From Paeniglutamicibacter sp. Y32M11 (GTDB lineage Bacteria > Actinomycetota > Actinomycetes > Actinomycetales > Micrococcaceae), in NCBI RefSeq assembly GCF_019285735.1, contig NZ_CP079107.1:3100001-3164000 (forward strand): a DNA stretch of 64,000 nucleotides, read 5' to 3'. A program made the translations under genes and the position numbers. This document shows, piece after piece, positions 9,710-17,844 of the stretch. Every line of letters starts with the position of its first letter. Positions within the stretch are counted from its first letter, which is position 1. The notes under the pieces are model-generated. The model was not told the origin of the DNA. It saw only the letters and a program-made list of their open reading frames with translations, and ran no database searches.

Positions 9710-10516
9710 CTAGTTGACCTGGGCCAGCGCCGCATTCAGGATCTGGGCCGCCAATTCGCTAAATTCGGTAGCTTCCAGACCATCTTGGGCGATGAAGGAC
9801 ACCATGGCCACATAATCTCCCTTGGCTTTGATCAACACCAAAGCCTGCTGGCGCATTCCCTGCCCCGTGTTTCCGCGCTCCCACAGGATCGCCGAATCGG
9901 CTTGCCCGGCGGAAACCTGCGGCTTTTTCGCGATGAACGGGCCGGTCTCGGTGCCCTGATTCATATTGGCGGCTCGACACTCGGAGAGTACCGCCAGGGC
10001 CGTGGCGTAATGCTCATCAAGAACCGAGCGGTCCGAGATTTTGGCGACCTCCACGGATCCGGTGGCCGAAACGGTGGTGTTGAGGAAATCGCTGCGAGCA
10101 CCCTCGTCGCCCATCTGCACCGGTGACCAGTTCAGCGACTCGATGACCTCGCCACATTGTGTGGGAAGCACCGCCACACCGCCGAGAGTGTCTTGCGGTG
10201 CCTTGCGCAGCGCCTCCAACTCGTCCCCGGTAATCACTCGGGCCTGATCAAAGCCCAGCAGCGCGGCCATGGAGATACCCGAGGCCACCGCCAGCTCGGC
10301 GGTGGACATGTTTGCCGCCGTGCTGGCGGCAGCCGGAGTGCTGGCCGAAGCGTTGGCGACGGCCGGTGCGCTGGCCGGGGCATCGGTGTTCACCGGGGCG
10401 TGTCCCTTGGGCAGCTCGAGGCTTGAGTCCCCAGAAGAACAGGCGGAGAGCGCGAGCAGCAGTGCCGCGCCCAGCGAGATGGTGCGCAAAGCGCCGATTT
10501 TAGTCCTAGCGGCCAC
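9710..10516 (-). CDS. putative lipoprotein behind the copper operon
   Basis: The 268-residue protein from a GTG start has a signal peptide ending in the lipobox LSAC (about residues 24-27), then a Ser/Pro/Ala-rich linker and a soluble domain with no recognised fold. The GTG is preferred because AGGAG lies ten bases upstream and the signal peptide then has normal length; an ATG 24 codons upstream would bury it. The start overlaps the end of the CopD-CtaG gene by 11 bases, so the gene is probably the last one of the copper/oxidase operon. It resembles sensor-domain-type lipoproteins of actinobacteria; the function is unknown. Confidence 0.75.
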   Translation of the reverse strand: MAARTKIGALRTISLGAALLLALSACSSGDSSLELPKGHAPVNTDAPASAPAVANASASTPAAASTAANMSTAELAVASGISMAALLGFDQARVITGDELEALRKAPQDTLGGVAVLPTQCGEVIESLNWSPVQMGDEGARSDFLNTTVSATGSVEVAKISDRSVLDEHYATALAVLSECRAANMNQGTETGPFIAKKPQVSAGQADSAILWERGNTGQGMRQQALVLIKAKGDYVAMVSFIAQDGLEATEFSELAAQILNAALAQVN

Positions 10517-12614
10517 GTTGCTGCAGCTCCTGATCCTGTTGCTTGAGTTTGGCAAACATATCGTTGTAGGCGTGTAGCTCCGCGTCATTGTCGCGGTCGG
10601 CCTGCCGGTCCTTGCGTTTGGTTTCCTTGGTGTCGTCGCGGTTCCACGACACCATCACGCCCAGGGCCAGCAGCAGCGTCGGGATTTCACCAATCCCCCA
10701 CATGGCCCCGGCGCCCAGGCGTTGGTCCGCCAGTGCGTCCACGCCCCAGGTCCGTCCCATATTGCCAAACCAGTCGGCCTGCATCAGAGAGGTGGAGCTC
10801 ATGATGGAGACACCATAGAAGGCATGGAAGCTCATGGTGGCCAGCAGGATCACCAGGCGCAGTGGGTAAGGGGCCCGGCGGGGCACCGGGTCGGTGCCGA
10901 TCATCGAGAGCGCAAAGAGGTAACCGGTGATCAGGAAGTGCACGTTCATCAGTTCGTGGCCCACGTGGTTGCGCAGGGCGAAGCCGAAGATGTCGGTTCC
11001 GTAGAAAATGATGATGGATCCGGCGAAGTTGGCGGCGGCGAAGATCGGATTGGTGATCAGCGCCGAGTACTTGGAGTGCACCAACACCAGGATCCACTCG
11101 CGCGGTCCCCGGGTCCCATCGGTGCGTGAGCTCAGCGCCTTGAGCATCAGGGTCACGGGCGAGCCGATGACCATCAGCAGCGGCGCCACCATGGTCATGG
11201 CCATGTGGTCAACCATGTGCACCGAGAAGAGGATCTTGCCGTAGACGGCCAGGGCTCCGGAGGTGAAGTAGAAGAGGCAGCCAAGACCCAGAAGCCAGGA
11301 AATGGTCAGCAGGATCGACCATTTGTCCCCGCGACGGCGCACCGTCACCACGGCCCAGAGATACACGACGGCCAGGAAGAGGGCAATGGCGATCCACAGC
11401 CAGTCCATCCGCCAGACCTGGGTCCAGCTGTCCGTGGTGAGTTCCGGCGGCAGCTCGTAGCCGGTGAGCAGTCGGGCCGGTGTGGGAAGGACCGGTGCGG
11501 TATCCGGGGTGGGAGGCGCGGTGCGGGCCAGCACGGTGGCCAGCGACATGGCGATGGCCATGATGATCGTTTCGGCGCCCACGACCAACCAGGCGGCGCG
11601 GGTCGCTGCGATTTTCCCCGCCTCGAGGGCGGGGATGACGCGGCGGCGGTGGGCCAGGCCCAGCGCGCCAAGGGCCAGTGTTGCTACGGCTTTGGCGATG
11701 ACGAGCAGGCCATAGGGGGTGAGCCATTGGTCCCACCCGGTGATGCGAATGGTGGCGTTCACCACGCCGGAGCCGGCGACCAGCACGATGGCGATGGTGG
11801 CCAGCGCGGAGAAGCGGCGCAGCACCGTGCCGGCCAGGATGGGGCGGGGGCCGGAGAAACGGCCGGGACTCTTGCCCACCAGCAGCGGTGCCAGCGCGGC
11901 GAGCACCACGATGCCACCGAACCAGAGGCATACCCCGGCCAGGTGCAGCATGATCGAGTTGACGGCGCCCCAGTGGTCATCTCCGCCGGCGGCATGGCCG
12001 ATCAAGGACAGCGGCAGAATTCCTGCCAGCGAGAAGGCCGCCGTGGCACCGACCCAGGCCGGGGAGCGGACACCGAAGGCCAGTGAGGAGGTAATCGCAG
12101 CGATCACGATCATCCAGGCCCAGGCCCGTCCGACGGAAATGTTCAGGACGTAATCCAGCATCGCGGAGGTATAGCTGGGGTCTGCGCTCATGGGCTTACC
12201 CACGAGGTCCCAGAAGTTGAACACCAGTACCGCTGCGGCCGAGACGGTCCAGACCATTCCGGCGGCCGCGGCAAGGTTCATCACGCGGGCGAAGGCCGGA
12301 TGGGTTTGACCACCGTCGGTGCTGCTCTCGCCGGGCACCGGGCGTTTGGGTTTGGTCGAACGCGGCAGGATGCAGGCCGCGAAGACCAGCGAGGCGATGG
12401 TGATGGCCATGCTTGAGTGATGAATGGCCTTGGCCGCGGGCAATGCCCAACGGATCAGCGGACCGGGATCCCCCAGCTCGCTAGCCTGTGCCGTGCCGGC
12501 AAAGTAGCTGGCGGTGATGAGCACCAGGATGCCCACCACCAGTGCCGGTAGGGTCAGCAGGGGCCACAAACGCCCCGTTGAGGCGTCGGCCTTAGTGTTC
12601 AGTGACGTGTTCAC
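10506..12614 (-). CDS. CopD-CtaG fusion membrane protein
   Basis: The 702-residue polytopic protein is a fusion. The N-terminal half (about residues 1-370) has the helices of a CopD copper-import domain (HSSMAITIASLVFAACIL, HLAGVCLWFGGIVVL). The C-terminal half (about 390-670) is a CtaG/caa3-type cytochrome c oxidase assembly domain (SVHMVDHMAMTMVAPLLMVIGSPVTL, GHELMNVHFLITGYLFAL), rich in membrane His and Met residues that could bind copper. This fusion is common in actinobacteria. It sits downstream of copC, which fits periplasmic copper capture followed by delivery to the oxidase. The C-terminal tail is charged and cytoplasmic. Confidence 0.92.
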   Translation of the reverse strand: MNTSLNTKADASTGRLWPLLTLPALVVGILVLITASYFAGTAQASELGDPGPLIRWALPAAKAIHHSSMAITIASLVFAACILPRSTKPKRPVPGESSTDGGQTHPAFARVMNLAAAAGMVWTVSAAAVLVFNFWDLVGKPMSADPSYTSAMLDYVLNISVGRAWAWMIVIAAITSSLAFGVRSPAWVGATAAFSLAGILPLSLIGHAAGGDDHWGAVNSIMLHLAGVCLWFGGIVVLAALAPLLVGKSPGRFSGPRPILAGTVLRRFSALATIAIVLVAGSGVVNATIRITGWDQWLTPYGLLVIAKAVATLALGALGLAHRRRVIPALEAGKIAATRAAWLVVGAETIIMAIAMSLATVLARTAPPTPDTAPVLPTPARLLTGYELPPELTTDSWTQVWRMDWLWIAIALFLAVVYLWAVVTVRRRGDKWSILLTISWLLGLGCLFYFTSGALAVYGKILFSVHMVDHMAMTMVAPLLMVIGSPVTLMLKALSSRTDGTRGPREWILVLVHSKYSALITNPIFAAANFAGSIIIFYGTDIFGFALRNHVGHELMNVHFLITGYLFALSMIGTDPVPRRAPYPLRLVILLATMSFHAFYGVSIMSSTSLMQADWFGNMGRTWGVDALADQRLGAGAMWGIGEIPTLLLALGVMVSWNRDDTKETKRKDRQADRDNDAELHAYNDMFAKLKQQDQELQQRGR

Positions 12615-12684
12615 GTTGTCCTTTCAACTTCCTGCCCGACCATTCTCCCACCGTTCAACCGGGGAGCGGGCCAAAGTGGCAGGT

Positions 12685-12741
12685 GCCACGTTGGCCCGGG
12701 AAGCAGCACGTACGGCTTTTCCCGGGTGCACCAACGGTGGC
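12685..12741. other. long imperfect hairpin between copC and copD-ctaG
   Basis: GCCACGTTGG (12685) pairs with CCAACGGTGGC (ending 12741), and the inner CCCGGGAA pairs with TTCCCGGG. No T-run follows, so it is more likely an mRNA-stability or processing element that sets the copC/copD ratio than a terminator. Its function is inferred. Confidence 0.5.
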
Positions 12742-12759
12742 GGCCCCGGGTGTTGCTGC

Positions 12760-13365
12760 TTACTTGTTTTGGCCGCGGACCTTGAGCAGCACCAGCAGCA
12801 CCATCCCGATGACGGCAACGCCGGCGATCGTCCAGATCAGACCCGCCGGCATACCCGCGAAGGGCTCAGTAGCGGCGGAGTCTTCGGTGGCTTCCGGGGC
12901 TGGTGCTGCGGGGGCCTGCTCGGCCGCCGGTGCCGAAGCGGTGGCTGGTGCGGAGCTGGCCGCCGCAGCGGGGTCCTTGACCTCGAAGGCGATCTCCTTG
13001 TTGATCGGGTGACCATCGGAGGAAACCACACGAGCGTCGAGCACGTAGCTGCCATTAATCAACGTCGTGGTGGGAGTGACAGTGACCTCGCGCCCCGCGA
13101 CGGCAAAGGTCGAGTCAAAGCTTTTTCCCGCGTCATCGGTCAATTCCAGAATCGTGCCGATCTTCTTGATGTCTCCACTGAAGGTGAGCACCAGCGACTT
13201 CGGAGCGGCCTTCAGCACGTCTCCCGAGGCCGGTGTGGAGGATATCAATTCGTCGTGGGCTTGGGCGCTGGAAACGCCGAATACCGTCATCAGGCACAGC
13301 AAGGCCGCTGCGAAGAGCAGGCCGAGGCGGGTGAGGGTGCGTGGGGTGTGGATTACATGAGTCAT
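12760..13365 (-). CDS. copC: copper resistance protein CopC
   Basis: The 201-residue exported protein has a signal peptide ending in SSAQA just before H-D-E-L, which would leave the N-terminal copper-binding His of CopC proteins on the mature chain. The conserved beta-sandwich follows (STPASGDVLKAAPKSLVLTFSG), with the second binding motif SSDGHP. A Pro/Ala-rich linker and one C-terminal membrane helix (GLIWTIAGVAVIGMVLLVLL) anchor it to the membrane. The ATG was chosen for the signal peptide; AAAGGA lies upstream. It is followed on the same strand by the CopD-CtaG gene. Confidence 0.92.
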   Translation of the reverse strand: MTHVIHTPRTLTRLGLLFAAALLCLMTVFGVSSAQAHDELISSTPASGDVLKAAPKSLVLTFSGDIKKIGTILELTDDAGKSFDSTFAVAGREVTVTPTTTLINGSYVLDARVVSSDGHPINKEIAFEVKDPAAAASSAPATASAPAAEQAPAAPAPEATEDSAATEPFAGMPAGLIWTIAGVAVIGMVLLVLLKVRGQNK

Positions 13366-13423
13366 GGCTTGAGTGGTCCTTTGCACCGCGGGAGCATCGT
13401 GCCGCGGACGGTTGGGAGTGCTT

Positions 13424-14059
13424 TTACAAGATGGCGAAAGCAGGACCCCGTGGCGGACCACGGCGATAAAGACTGGGACGCAGCACGTCGCGCAGGACCA
13501 ATGACGGGCGGTAGCTGCCCAGCAGCGGCTGGCTGCCGCGTGGTAGCTGCGTGGTGCGGGCAAAGAGGATCAGGCACGGCACCCAAAGGAGAATGGCTTC
13601 CGCGAATGCGCGGGCGGCGATCTCACCGCGGCGTATGGCCAGCACCGTCAGGGCGCCGGCAAGGAGGTGGGCCAACGGCATCAGCAGCCCGGTGGTGGGT
13701 TCAACGGAGGCGGCAACGGTAACGGAGTTGTTGATGCTCAGGTGTGTGAGTTGCTGCCCATGCCCGGCATGCTCCGTGGTGGCATTCAGTGTTCCGAACA
13801 CCTGGTGTTGGTGGCCGAACAATAAGAAGGCTCCGTGGTAGATGCCCTGGCTCAAAACCACCGCGCAGGTGGTGCGGAGCAGCGAAATCTTATGGGAGGC
13901 CACCGCCGTGCAGATCGCTGCGCTGATGCAGAACAGCAGGCCAAGAATCGCCAGGGGTGGTCTGGCACCGTCTACGAGGGTGTGGGATGCAGCGGCAAGG
14001 CTTGTGCAAACGAACGCACCAATCCAGCCACGCATGATGCGCAGGCCGTGATCGTTCAT
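13424..14059 (-). CDS. membrane protein, first gene of the copper operon
   Basis: The roughly 211-residue protein has about five hydrophobic helices (WIGAFVCTSLAAASHTLV, LAILGLLFCISAAICTAV and others) and a Cys/His pattern, including GHQHQ and EHAGHGQQLTH, that could bind a metal. The ATG at 14059 has GGAGG eight bases upstream. It lies 58 bases before copC on the same strand and downstream of a perfect palindrome, so it is probably the first gene of the copper operon. No family is recognised beyond similarity to small actinobacterial copper-cluster membrane proteins. Confidence 0.8.
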   Translation of the reverse strand: MNDHGLRIMRGWIGAFVCTSLAAASHTLVDGARPPLAILGLLFCISAAICTAVASHKISLLRTTCAVVLSQGIYHGAFLLFGHQHQVFGTLNATTEHAGHGQQLTHLSINNSVTVAASVEPTTGLLMPLAHLLAGALTVLAIRRGEIAARAFAEAILLWVPCLILFARTTQLPRGSQPLLGSYRPSLVLRDVLRPSLYRRGPPRGPAFAIL

Positions 14060-14125
14060 GCCGCATTCCTCCACCCGCTGCTAGGACTGGTATTGCCGAT
14101 CGGTTCCAGCAAATTAGTCTACTAG

Positions 14126-14144
14126 ATTCTACGATTCGTAGAAT
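14126..14144. promoter_or_regulatory. 19-bp perfect palindrome upstream of the copper operon
   Basis: ATTCTACGA-T-TCGTAGAAT is a perfect inverted repeat 67-85 bases upstream of the first gene's ATG. The CTAC-N5-GTAG core recalls the operators of BlaI/MecI/CopY-type copper repressors, but ArsR-type binding cannot be excluded. No regulator gene lies beside it. Confidence 0.65.
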
Positions 14145-14173
14145 GATCGTGCGGGTGACAGCTCGTTAACGCG

Positions 14174-14223
14174 GAAACCGCCCCCTGCCACCCGGTCATA
14201 GGACCAGTGCAGGGAGCGGTTTC
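14174..14223 (-). terminator. terminator after hupB
   Basis: GAAACCGCcCCCTGC and GCAGGGaGCGGTTTC form a long stem directly downstream of the HU stop on the minus strand. Confidence 0.7.
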
Positions 14224-14246
14224 GAAGCTGTTGCGACGAGCGCAGA

Positions 14247-14531
14247 CTACTTACCGGAAACGGCAGCCTTCAGCTTGGAGCCAGCGGTCAACTTGACCGA
14301 GTGGCCAGCCGGAATCTGAATGGCTTCGCCGGTCTGCGGGTTACGGCCGGTGCGAGCTGCACGGTCGGTGCGCTCAACTGCGAGCCATCCCGGGATCGAA
14401 ACCTTTTCGCCCTTGGAAATCTGGGAAACGAAGACGTCGAACACTGCGTCCAAAACGCCGTTGACGGCTACCTGGGAGTTGCCGGTCTTCTCGGCGACAG
14501 CTGCAACAAGTTCACTACGGTTCATAGCCAA
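14247..14531 (-). CDS. hupB: nucleoid protein HU, short form, TTG start
   Basis: The 94-residue protein is a complete HU: helical dimer half (NRSELVAAVAEKTG), central VSIPGWLAVERTDRAARTGRNP beta-arm with the DNA-contacting Arg/Pro tip, and C-terminal VKLTAGSKLKAAVSGK. It bends and compacts DNA as a dimer. It lacks the long Lys/Ala tail of mycobacterial HupB. The start is a TTG: AGGAGG lies seven bases before it, and the product then begins MAMNRSEL, matching the usual MAKNRSEL start of Arthrobacter HU. The nearby ATG would have a 13-base spacer and drop two residues. Confidence 0.93.
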   Translation of the reverse strand: MAMNRSELVAAVAEKTGNSQVAVNGVLDAVFDVFVSQISKGEKVSIPGWLAVERTDRAARTGRNPQTGEAIQIPAGHSVKLTAGSKLKAAVSGK

Positions 14532-14556
14532 AGTATGTCCTCCTGGACTTAATCTT

Positions 14557-14577
14557 CCCGCCCTTTTACGGGGCGGG
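14557..14577. other. small GC-rich hairpin in the hupB leader
   Basis: CCCGCCC and GGGCGGG flank TTTTACG just upstream of the hupB ribosome binding site. The rest of the 320-base gap to the SDR gene has T-runs on the plus strand and no gene I can recognise. Confidence 0.4.
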
Positions 14578-14851
14578 CCGCCTCGCGTTCGCGGGGACTT
14601 CTGTGTGAGAACTTACCAAATGATCCTGCGCGAAACGCCCGAATTGGGCCGAATTCCGGGGTTTTTTTTGAAGTTTTGCTGCTTTTTCGCTCTTAGCAGT
14701 ATTTTTTGAGGCCAAAGAGAGACGAACGGCACTTCGCGGCGGCGTGACTCGACGATTCGGCTTGGGGTCTTTTTCTGCCAAATACTGCGCTCCCCCGTGC
14801 TCAATGTTGGCGCCTGGAATGTCCGGTCAGACTCCTGGCCGAAGGGGAAAA

Positions 14852-15832
14852 TTAGCCAAACAGGCGGATGCCGGTGGCCGTTTCGGCCGCCTTCCAAATC
14901 AGTTCCGCCTTGGCGCGATCGGTGGTGATCGAGGCAGGTCGAGTTCTAGCGGGGCCTCCACGTACCAAGCCCCTCGGCCCATAAAATGCCGGCCCACTAT
15001 CGTTGAAAGCCTGCGCGTCCAACGCCGCGCGCACCACGGGCCAGGCGCCATGATTTTTTCCTTGAGTGAACGCACCTTGGGTCAAGGCCAGGGCACGTTT
15101 CCCGATACGTGGTTCATTAATACCCTCGATCACCTGAGTGCGACCGGAAATAGAGTATCCGGGGTGTGCCACCAGCGAGCGGATCCTGCTTTTATCCAGC
15201 TGTAAACGCCGGTCAAGTTCGAAGCCGAAGGATTGAGTCATCACCTTGGATTGGGCATAGGCCCGCCATGCTGAATAGTTGCGGTCCAGTTGGGCATCCT
15301 CCAGCCGTGGGCGGCCAACCAACAGGGTAGCAAGTGATCCGAGCATCACCACACGGGCGGCGGCAGCTCGCTCCAGTGCGGGAAGCAACCCGCTGATCAA
15401 CGCGAAGTGACCGAAGTAGTTCGTGGCGGACACCAGTTCCAAGCCATCGACGCTGAGCTGGCGCGTGCGTGGCGCGTGCACCATCCCGGCATTGGCAATC
15501 AGAACGTCCAGGCGCTCACGAGTTCCCAGTTCTTCCACGGCGTCGGCTACCGAGGCCAGGCTGGAAACATCCAGTCTCACGTGTCGGAGGGTGGCTTTCG
15601 GTACTCTCGCCAAGATCGCGCTGGCCGCGGCTTGTGCCTTCGCCTCGTTGCGACAGGCCATAATGACCTCGGCTCCGCGCTGCGCCAGCTGGAGACTGGT
15701 CCAGAATCCGATGCCTGCATTCGCTCCGGTGACCAGTATTCGCAAGCCCGTGGCATCACCCGGAGCCCGGTACGGTGCATCGTGCTCGACGGGTGCCCTG
15801 CGGAGTGTCTGTGTGCTGAAAGGCTTGCTCAT
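14852..15832 (-). CDS. short-chain dehydrogenase/reductase
   Basis: The 326-residue protein has the cofactor loop TGANAGIG near residues 35-42 and the catalytic pair YxxxK (Y192-AQS-K196). It belongs to the SDR superfamily in the retinol-dehydrogenase-like (light-dependent protochlorophyllide reductase-like) branch by general layout. The loop IACRNE at the end of strand 2 (MACRNEAKAQAA) suggests NADP(H) preference. The substrate cannot be predicted. It stands alone on the minus strand and its start has only a weak ribosome binding site. Confidence 0.9.
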   Translation of the reverse strand: MSKPFSTQTLRRAPVEHDAPYRAPGDATGLRILVTGANAGIGFWTSLQLAQRGAEVIMACRNEAKAQAAASAILARVPKATLRHVRLDVSSLASVADAVEELGTRERLDVLIANAGMVHAPRTRQLSVDGLELVSATNYFGHFALISGLLPALERAAAARVVMLGSLATLLVGRPRLEDAQLDRNYSAWRAYAQSKVMTQSFGFELDRRLQLDKSRIRSLVAHPGYSISGRTQVIEGINEPRIGKRALALTQGAFTQGKNHGAWPVVRAALDAQAFNDSGPAFYGPRGLVRGGPARTRPASITTDRAKAELIWKAAETATGIRLFG

Positions 15833-16027
15833 GATGTCTAAAACTACCGTCTATGCTCCGATTCGGCGCGTGCTGGCAGCTGCTCTGCGTCGTGGCGGGG
15901 CTACTCGCCGCAATGATCATCGGGGATGATCGCCCGCCCGAGCATCCGGCCCGTTGCCTTGATTGCCCAGGGGTCCACACCTCGTTAAGCTGAAGGTTAT
16001 TGGCCTAGCGAAAGGTGTGAAGGGCAC

Positions 16028-16675
16028 ATGTCGAGAGAAAATCTTGAAGAAAACAGTGAAGCAGCCCTGCGTTCGGCCCGCTATCGGTTAGCCCGCGACT
16101 CGGAGGCAGAACCGGTTCCCGTTGACGAATACGCTCAACAGACTGGCAGGAGCTTCGGCTCCGATCAAGCTCCCCCACAGGCTCCTCGGTTTAATGCCGA
16201 TGATGAGGTCTGGGAGGTCGCCAACAGCGCCCTCGATGCTGCCTTTGCCCGCGGGGATTTTGATAATCTCGCCTACGCTGGCAAACCCATTCCCGGTTTG
16301 GGAACCACCAACGATCCCGATTGGTGGGTGAAGGGGCTCATGGAACGGGAGAACGTCAGCGGCCTCGGTCCCCCGGCGTTGATGCTGCGCAAGGAAGATG
16401 CAGAGTTGGAAGCTACCTTGGACCAGCTGCCGAACAAGACAGCCGTCCGTGAGGCGCTTGCTGACTTTAATTCCCGCATCATTGAGGCACGCCGGCAATT
16501 GCTGGGCGGGCCTCCGGTGGTGACCGCACTCCGGGATATCGATGCGGAGCTGAACGCTTGGGAGAAACGACGATCCGCCAGCCATGCGGCGCCCGTCACC
16601 GAAAGAATCGACTCGGTAGCTACAGGTCGTGGCGGATGGTTGCGTCGGCTTTTTACCTCACACCCCGAACACTGA
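16028..16675 (+). CDS. DUF1992 domain protein (DnaJ C-28 conserved domain)
   Basis: The 215-residue protein holds the DUF1992 core: AFARGDFDNLAYAGKPIPGL, DPDWWVKGLMERENV and PPALMLRKED (about residues 70-125). The domain is found in human DNAJC28 and in many actinobacterial single-domain proteins; its function is unknown. The N-terminus is acidic and probably disordered, and the C-terminus is short and basic. The start has GAAGG four bases upstream. Confidence 0.88.
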   Translation: MSRENLEENSEAALRSARYRLARDSEAEPVPVDEYAQQTGRSFGSDQAPPQAPRFNADDEVWEVANSALDAAFARGDFDNLAYAGKPIPGLGTTNDPDWWVKGLMERENVSGLGPPALMLRKEDAELEATLDQLPNKTAVREALADFNSRIIEARRQLLGGPPVVTALRDIDAELNAWEKRRSASHAAPVTERIDSVATGRGGWLRRLFTSHPEH

Positions 16676-16697
16676 TTTCGGATTCGACAAATTTACT

Positions 16698-16744
16698 GGC
16701 CGTTAAACGGCCGAAGGCCCCAACCACGAATGGTTGAGGCCTTC
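16698..16744 (-). terminator. tandem hairpin terminator after rpsN
   Basis: On the minus strand GAAGGCC-type arms with CAACCA/TGGTTG pair around a TTCG tetraloop (16713-16744), followed by a second hairpin GGCCGTT-A-AACGGCC and a T-rich stretch. It lies right after the rpsN stop. Confidence 0.75.
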
Positions 16745-16759
16745 GACATCTTCTGGAAT

Positions 16760-17065
16760 TTACCAGGAAGACTTGGTGATGCCCGGAAGCTCGCCACGGT
16801 GTGCCATGTCGCGGAAGCGAACACGGGAGATACCGAACTTCTGGAGGGTACCGCGGGGACGGCCGTCAATGGCGTCGCGGTTACGAACACGTACCGGCGA
16901 TGCATTGCGGGGCAGCTTCTGCAGACCCAAGCGGGCCTCTTCGCGTGCCTCGTCGGTTGCGTTCGGGTCAACAAGGGTCTTCTTGAGGGTTGCACGCTTT
17001 TCGGCGTAGCGCTCAACGATGACCTTACGCTGGTCGTTCTTAGCGATCATAGACTTCTTGGCCAT
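16760..17065 (-). CDS. rpsN: 30S ribosomal protein S14, zinc-free form
   Basis: The 101-residue protein is the long bacterial S14 form ([45 protein letters not shown]) and contains no cysteine, so it has no zinc ribbon. It is the last gene of rpmB-rpmG-rpsN; its ribosome binding site lies in the end of rpmG. Zinc-free paralogues clustered this way are Zur-regulated replacements in several actinobacteria, but in Arthrobacter relatives they may be the only copies. Confidence 0.96.
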   Translation of the reverse strand: MAKKSMIAKNDQRKVIVERYAEKRATLKKTLVDPNATDEAREEARLGLQKLPRNASPVRVRNRDAIDGRPRGTLQKFGISRVRFRDMAHRGELPGITKSSW

Positions 17066-17067
17066 GT

Positions 17068-17235
17068 TTAGCGCTCCTCTCGGAATTCGACGTGCTTGCG
17101 GACTACCGGGTCGTACTTCTTCAGTACGAGACGGTCCGGGTCATTGCGGCGGTTCTTGCGAGTCACGTAAGTGAACCCGGTACCGGCGGTCGACTTGAGC
17201 TTGATGATGGGACGTACGTCCTTATCCTTAGCCAC
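17068..17235 (-). CDS. rpmG: 50S ribosomal protein L33, zinc-free form
   Basis: A 55-residue ORF with a GTG start, too short for usual ORF lists, encodes L33: [41 protein letters not shown]. It has no cysteine, so it is the zinc-free type. Its GTG overlaps the rpmB stop by one base (TAGTG) and rpsN starts two bases after its stop, so the three genes are tightly coupled. Confidence 0.95.
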   Translation of the reverse strand: MAKDKDVRPIIKLKSTAGTGFTYVTRKNRRNDPDRLVLKKYDPVVRKHVEFREER

Positions 17236-17471
17236 TAGATCTTCACACCCTTTGCAATGAGTCCGGTTACAACGGCGTCGATGCCACGAACGTCAATGAG
17301 CTTGATGCCCTTTGCCGACAGGGTCAACGTAACGTTGCGGCGCAGGGACGGAACCCAGTAGCGCTTCTTCTGGATATTCGGGTCGAACCGACGCTTGTTG
17401 CGGCGGTGCGAGTGGGAGATGCTGTGTCCGAAGTTCGGAACTGCACCAGTCACCTGGCATACTGCTGCCAT
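17235..17471 (-). CDS. rpmB: 50S ribosomal protein L28, zinc-free form
   Basis: The 78-residue L28 ([30 protein letters not shown]) has a single cysteine as in the zinc-independent E. coli form, not the CxxC pairs of the zinc form. The ATG with GAGGAG five bases upstream was chosen over an ATG two codons earlier. It is the first gene of the rpmB-rpmG-rpsN operon. Confidence 0.96.
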   Translation of the reverse strand: MAAVCQVTGAVPNFGHSISHSHRRNKRRFDPNIQKKRYWVPSLRRNVTLTLSAKGIKLIDVRGIDAVVTGLIAKGVKI

Positions 17472-17656
17472 GATCACTCCTCAGTTGTAGTAAATATTGG
17501 CGGTACTCGTTTTACAGATACAGCGGAAACTGCTGCCTCTGAATCTGCGTATAAGAGTCCCGCCACCAGTTGTGACACCGTTATTACTGCAGAAGGTAAC
17601 CAGGCTGGGTGAGAACCAACCGAAGAGCCTTTTTTAGCGTGAAAGACGGTGAACCT

Positions 17657-17694
17657 CATGGTCAATGAGTACTTTTCCCTACTCGGCGACCATG
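17657..17694. other. symmetrical hairpin upstream of rpmB
   Basis: CATGGTC-aat-GAGTA-(8-base loop)-TACTC-ggc-GACCATG folds into two perfect stems separated by a symmetrical three-base internal loop. It lies about 190 bases upstream of the rpmB start. A protein-binding site or a leader structure are both possible; no classical Zur box was seen in this gap. The rest of the 370-base gap has no recognisable gene. Confidence 0.45.
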
Positions 17695-17737
17695 ATATTC
17701 GGTTTTACGGGTAACCGCACACACCCGATTGGGCATG

Positions 17738-17772
17738 CACGACTTAACGCCTAATCATTCTAGGCGATTAAC
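17738..17772 (-). terminator. hairpin after the pot operon and MarR gene
   Basis: CGCCTA (17748) and TAGGCG (17761) form a stem flanked by TTAA on both sides, about 80 bases after the MarR stop on the minus strand. There is no T-run, so it is a weak terminator candidate. Confidence 0.4.
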
Positions 17773-17844
17773 ACATCCGGGGCCAAATCGACAACCTGTC
17801 TTTTTGGCTTCCCGGCATGCGATCTGTCTCACGCCAGCTTTTGG

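Noticed and set aside
11205-12086. 293-codon open frame antisense to copD-ctaG
   Set aside because: It is a low-complexity Gly/Asp/Gln-rich shadow without domain.
17472-17844. Zur box upstream of rpmB
   Set aside because: No TGAAAATGATTTTCA-like palindrome was seen in the gap.
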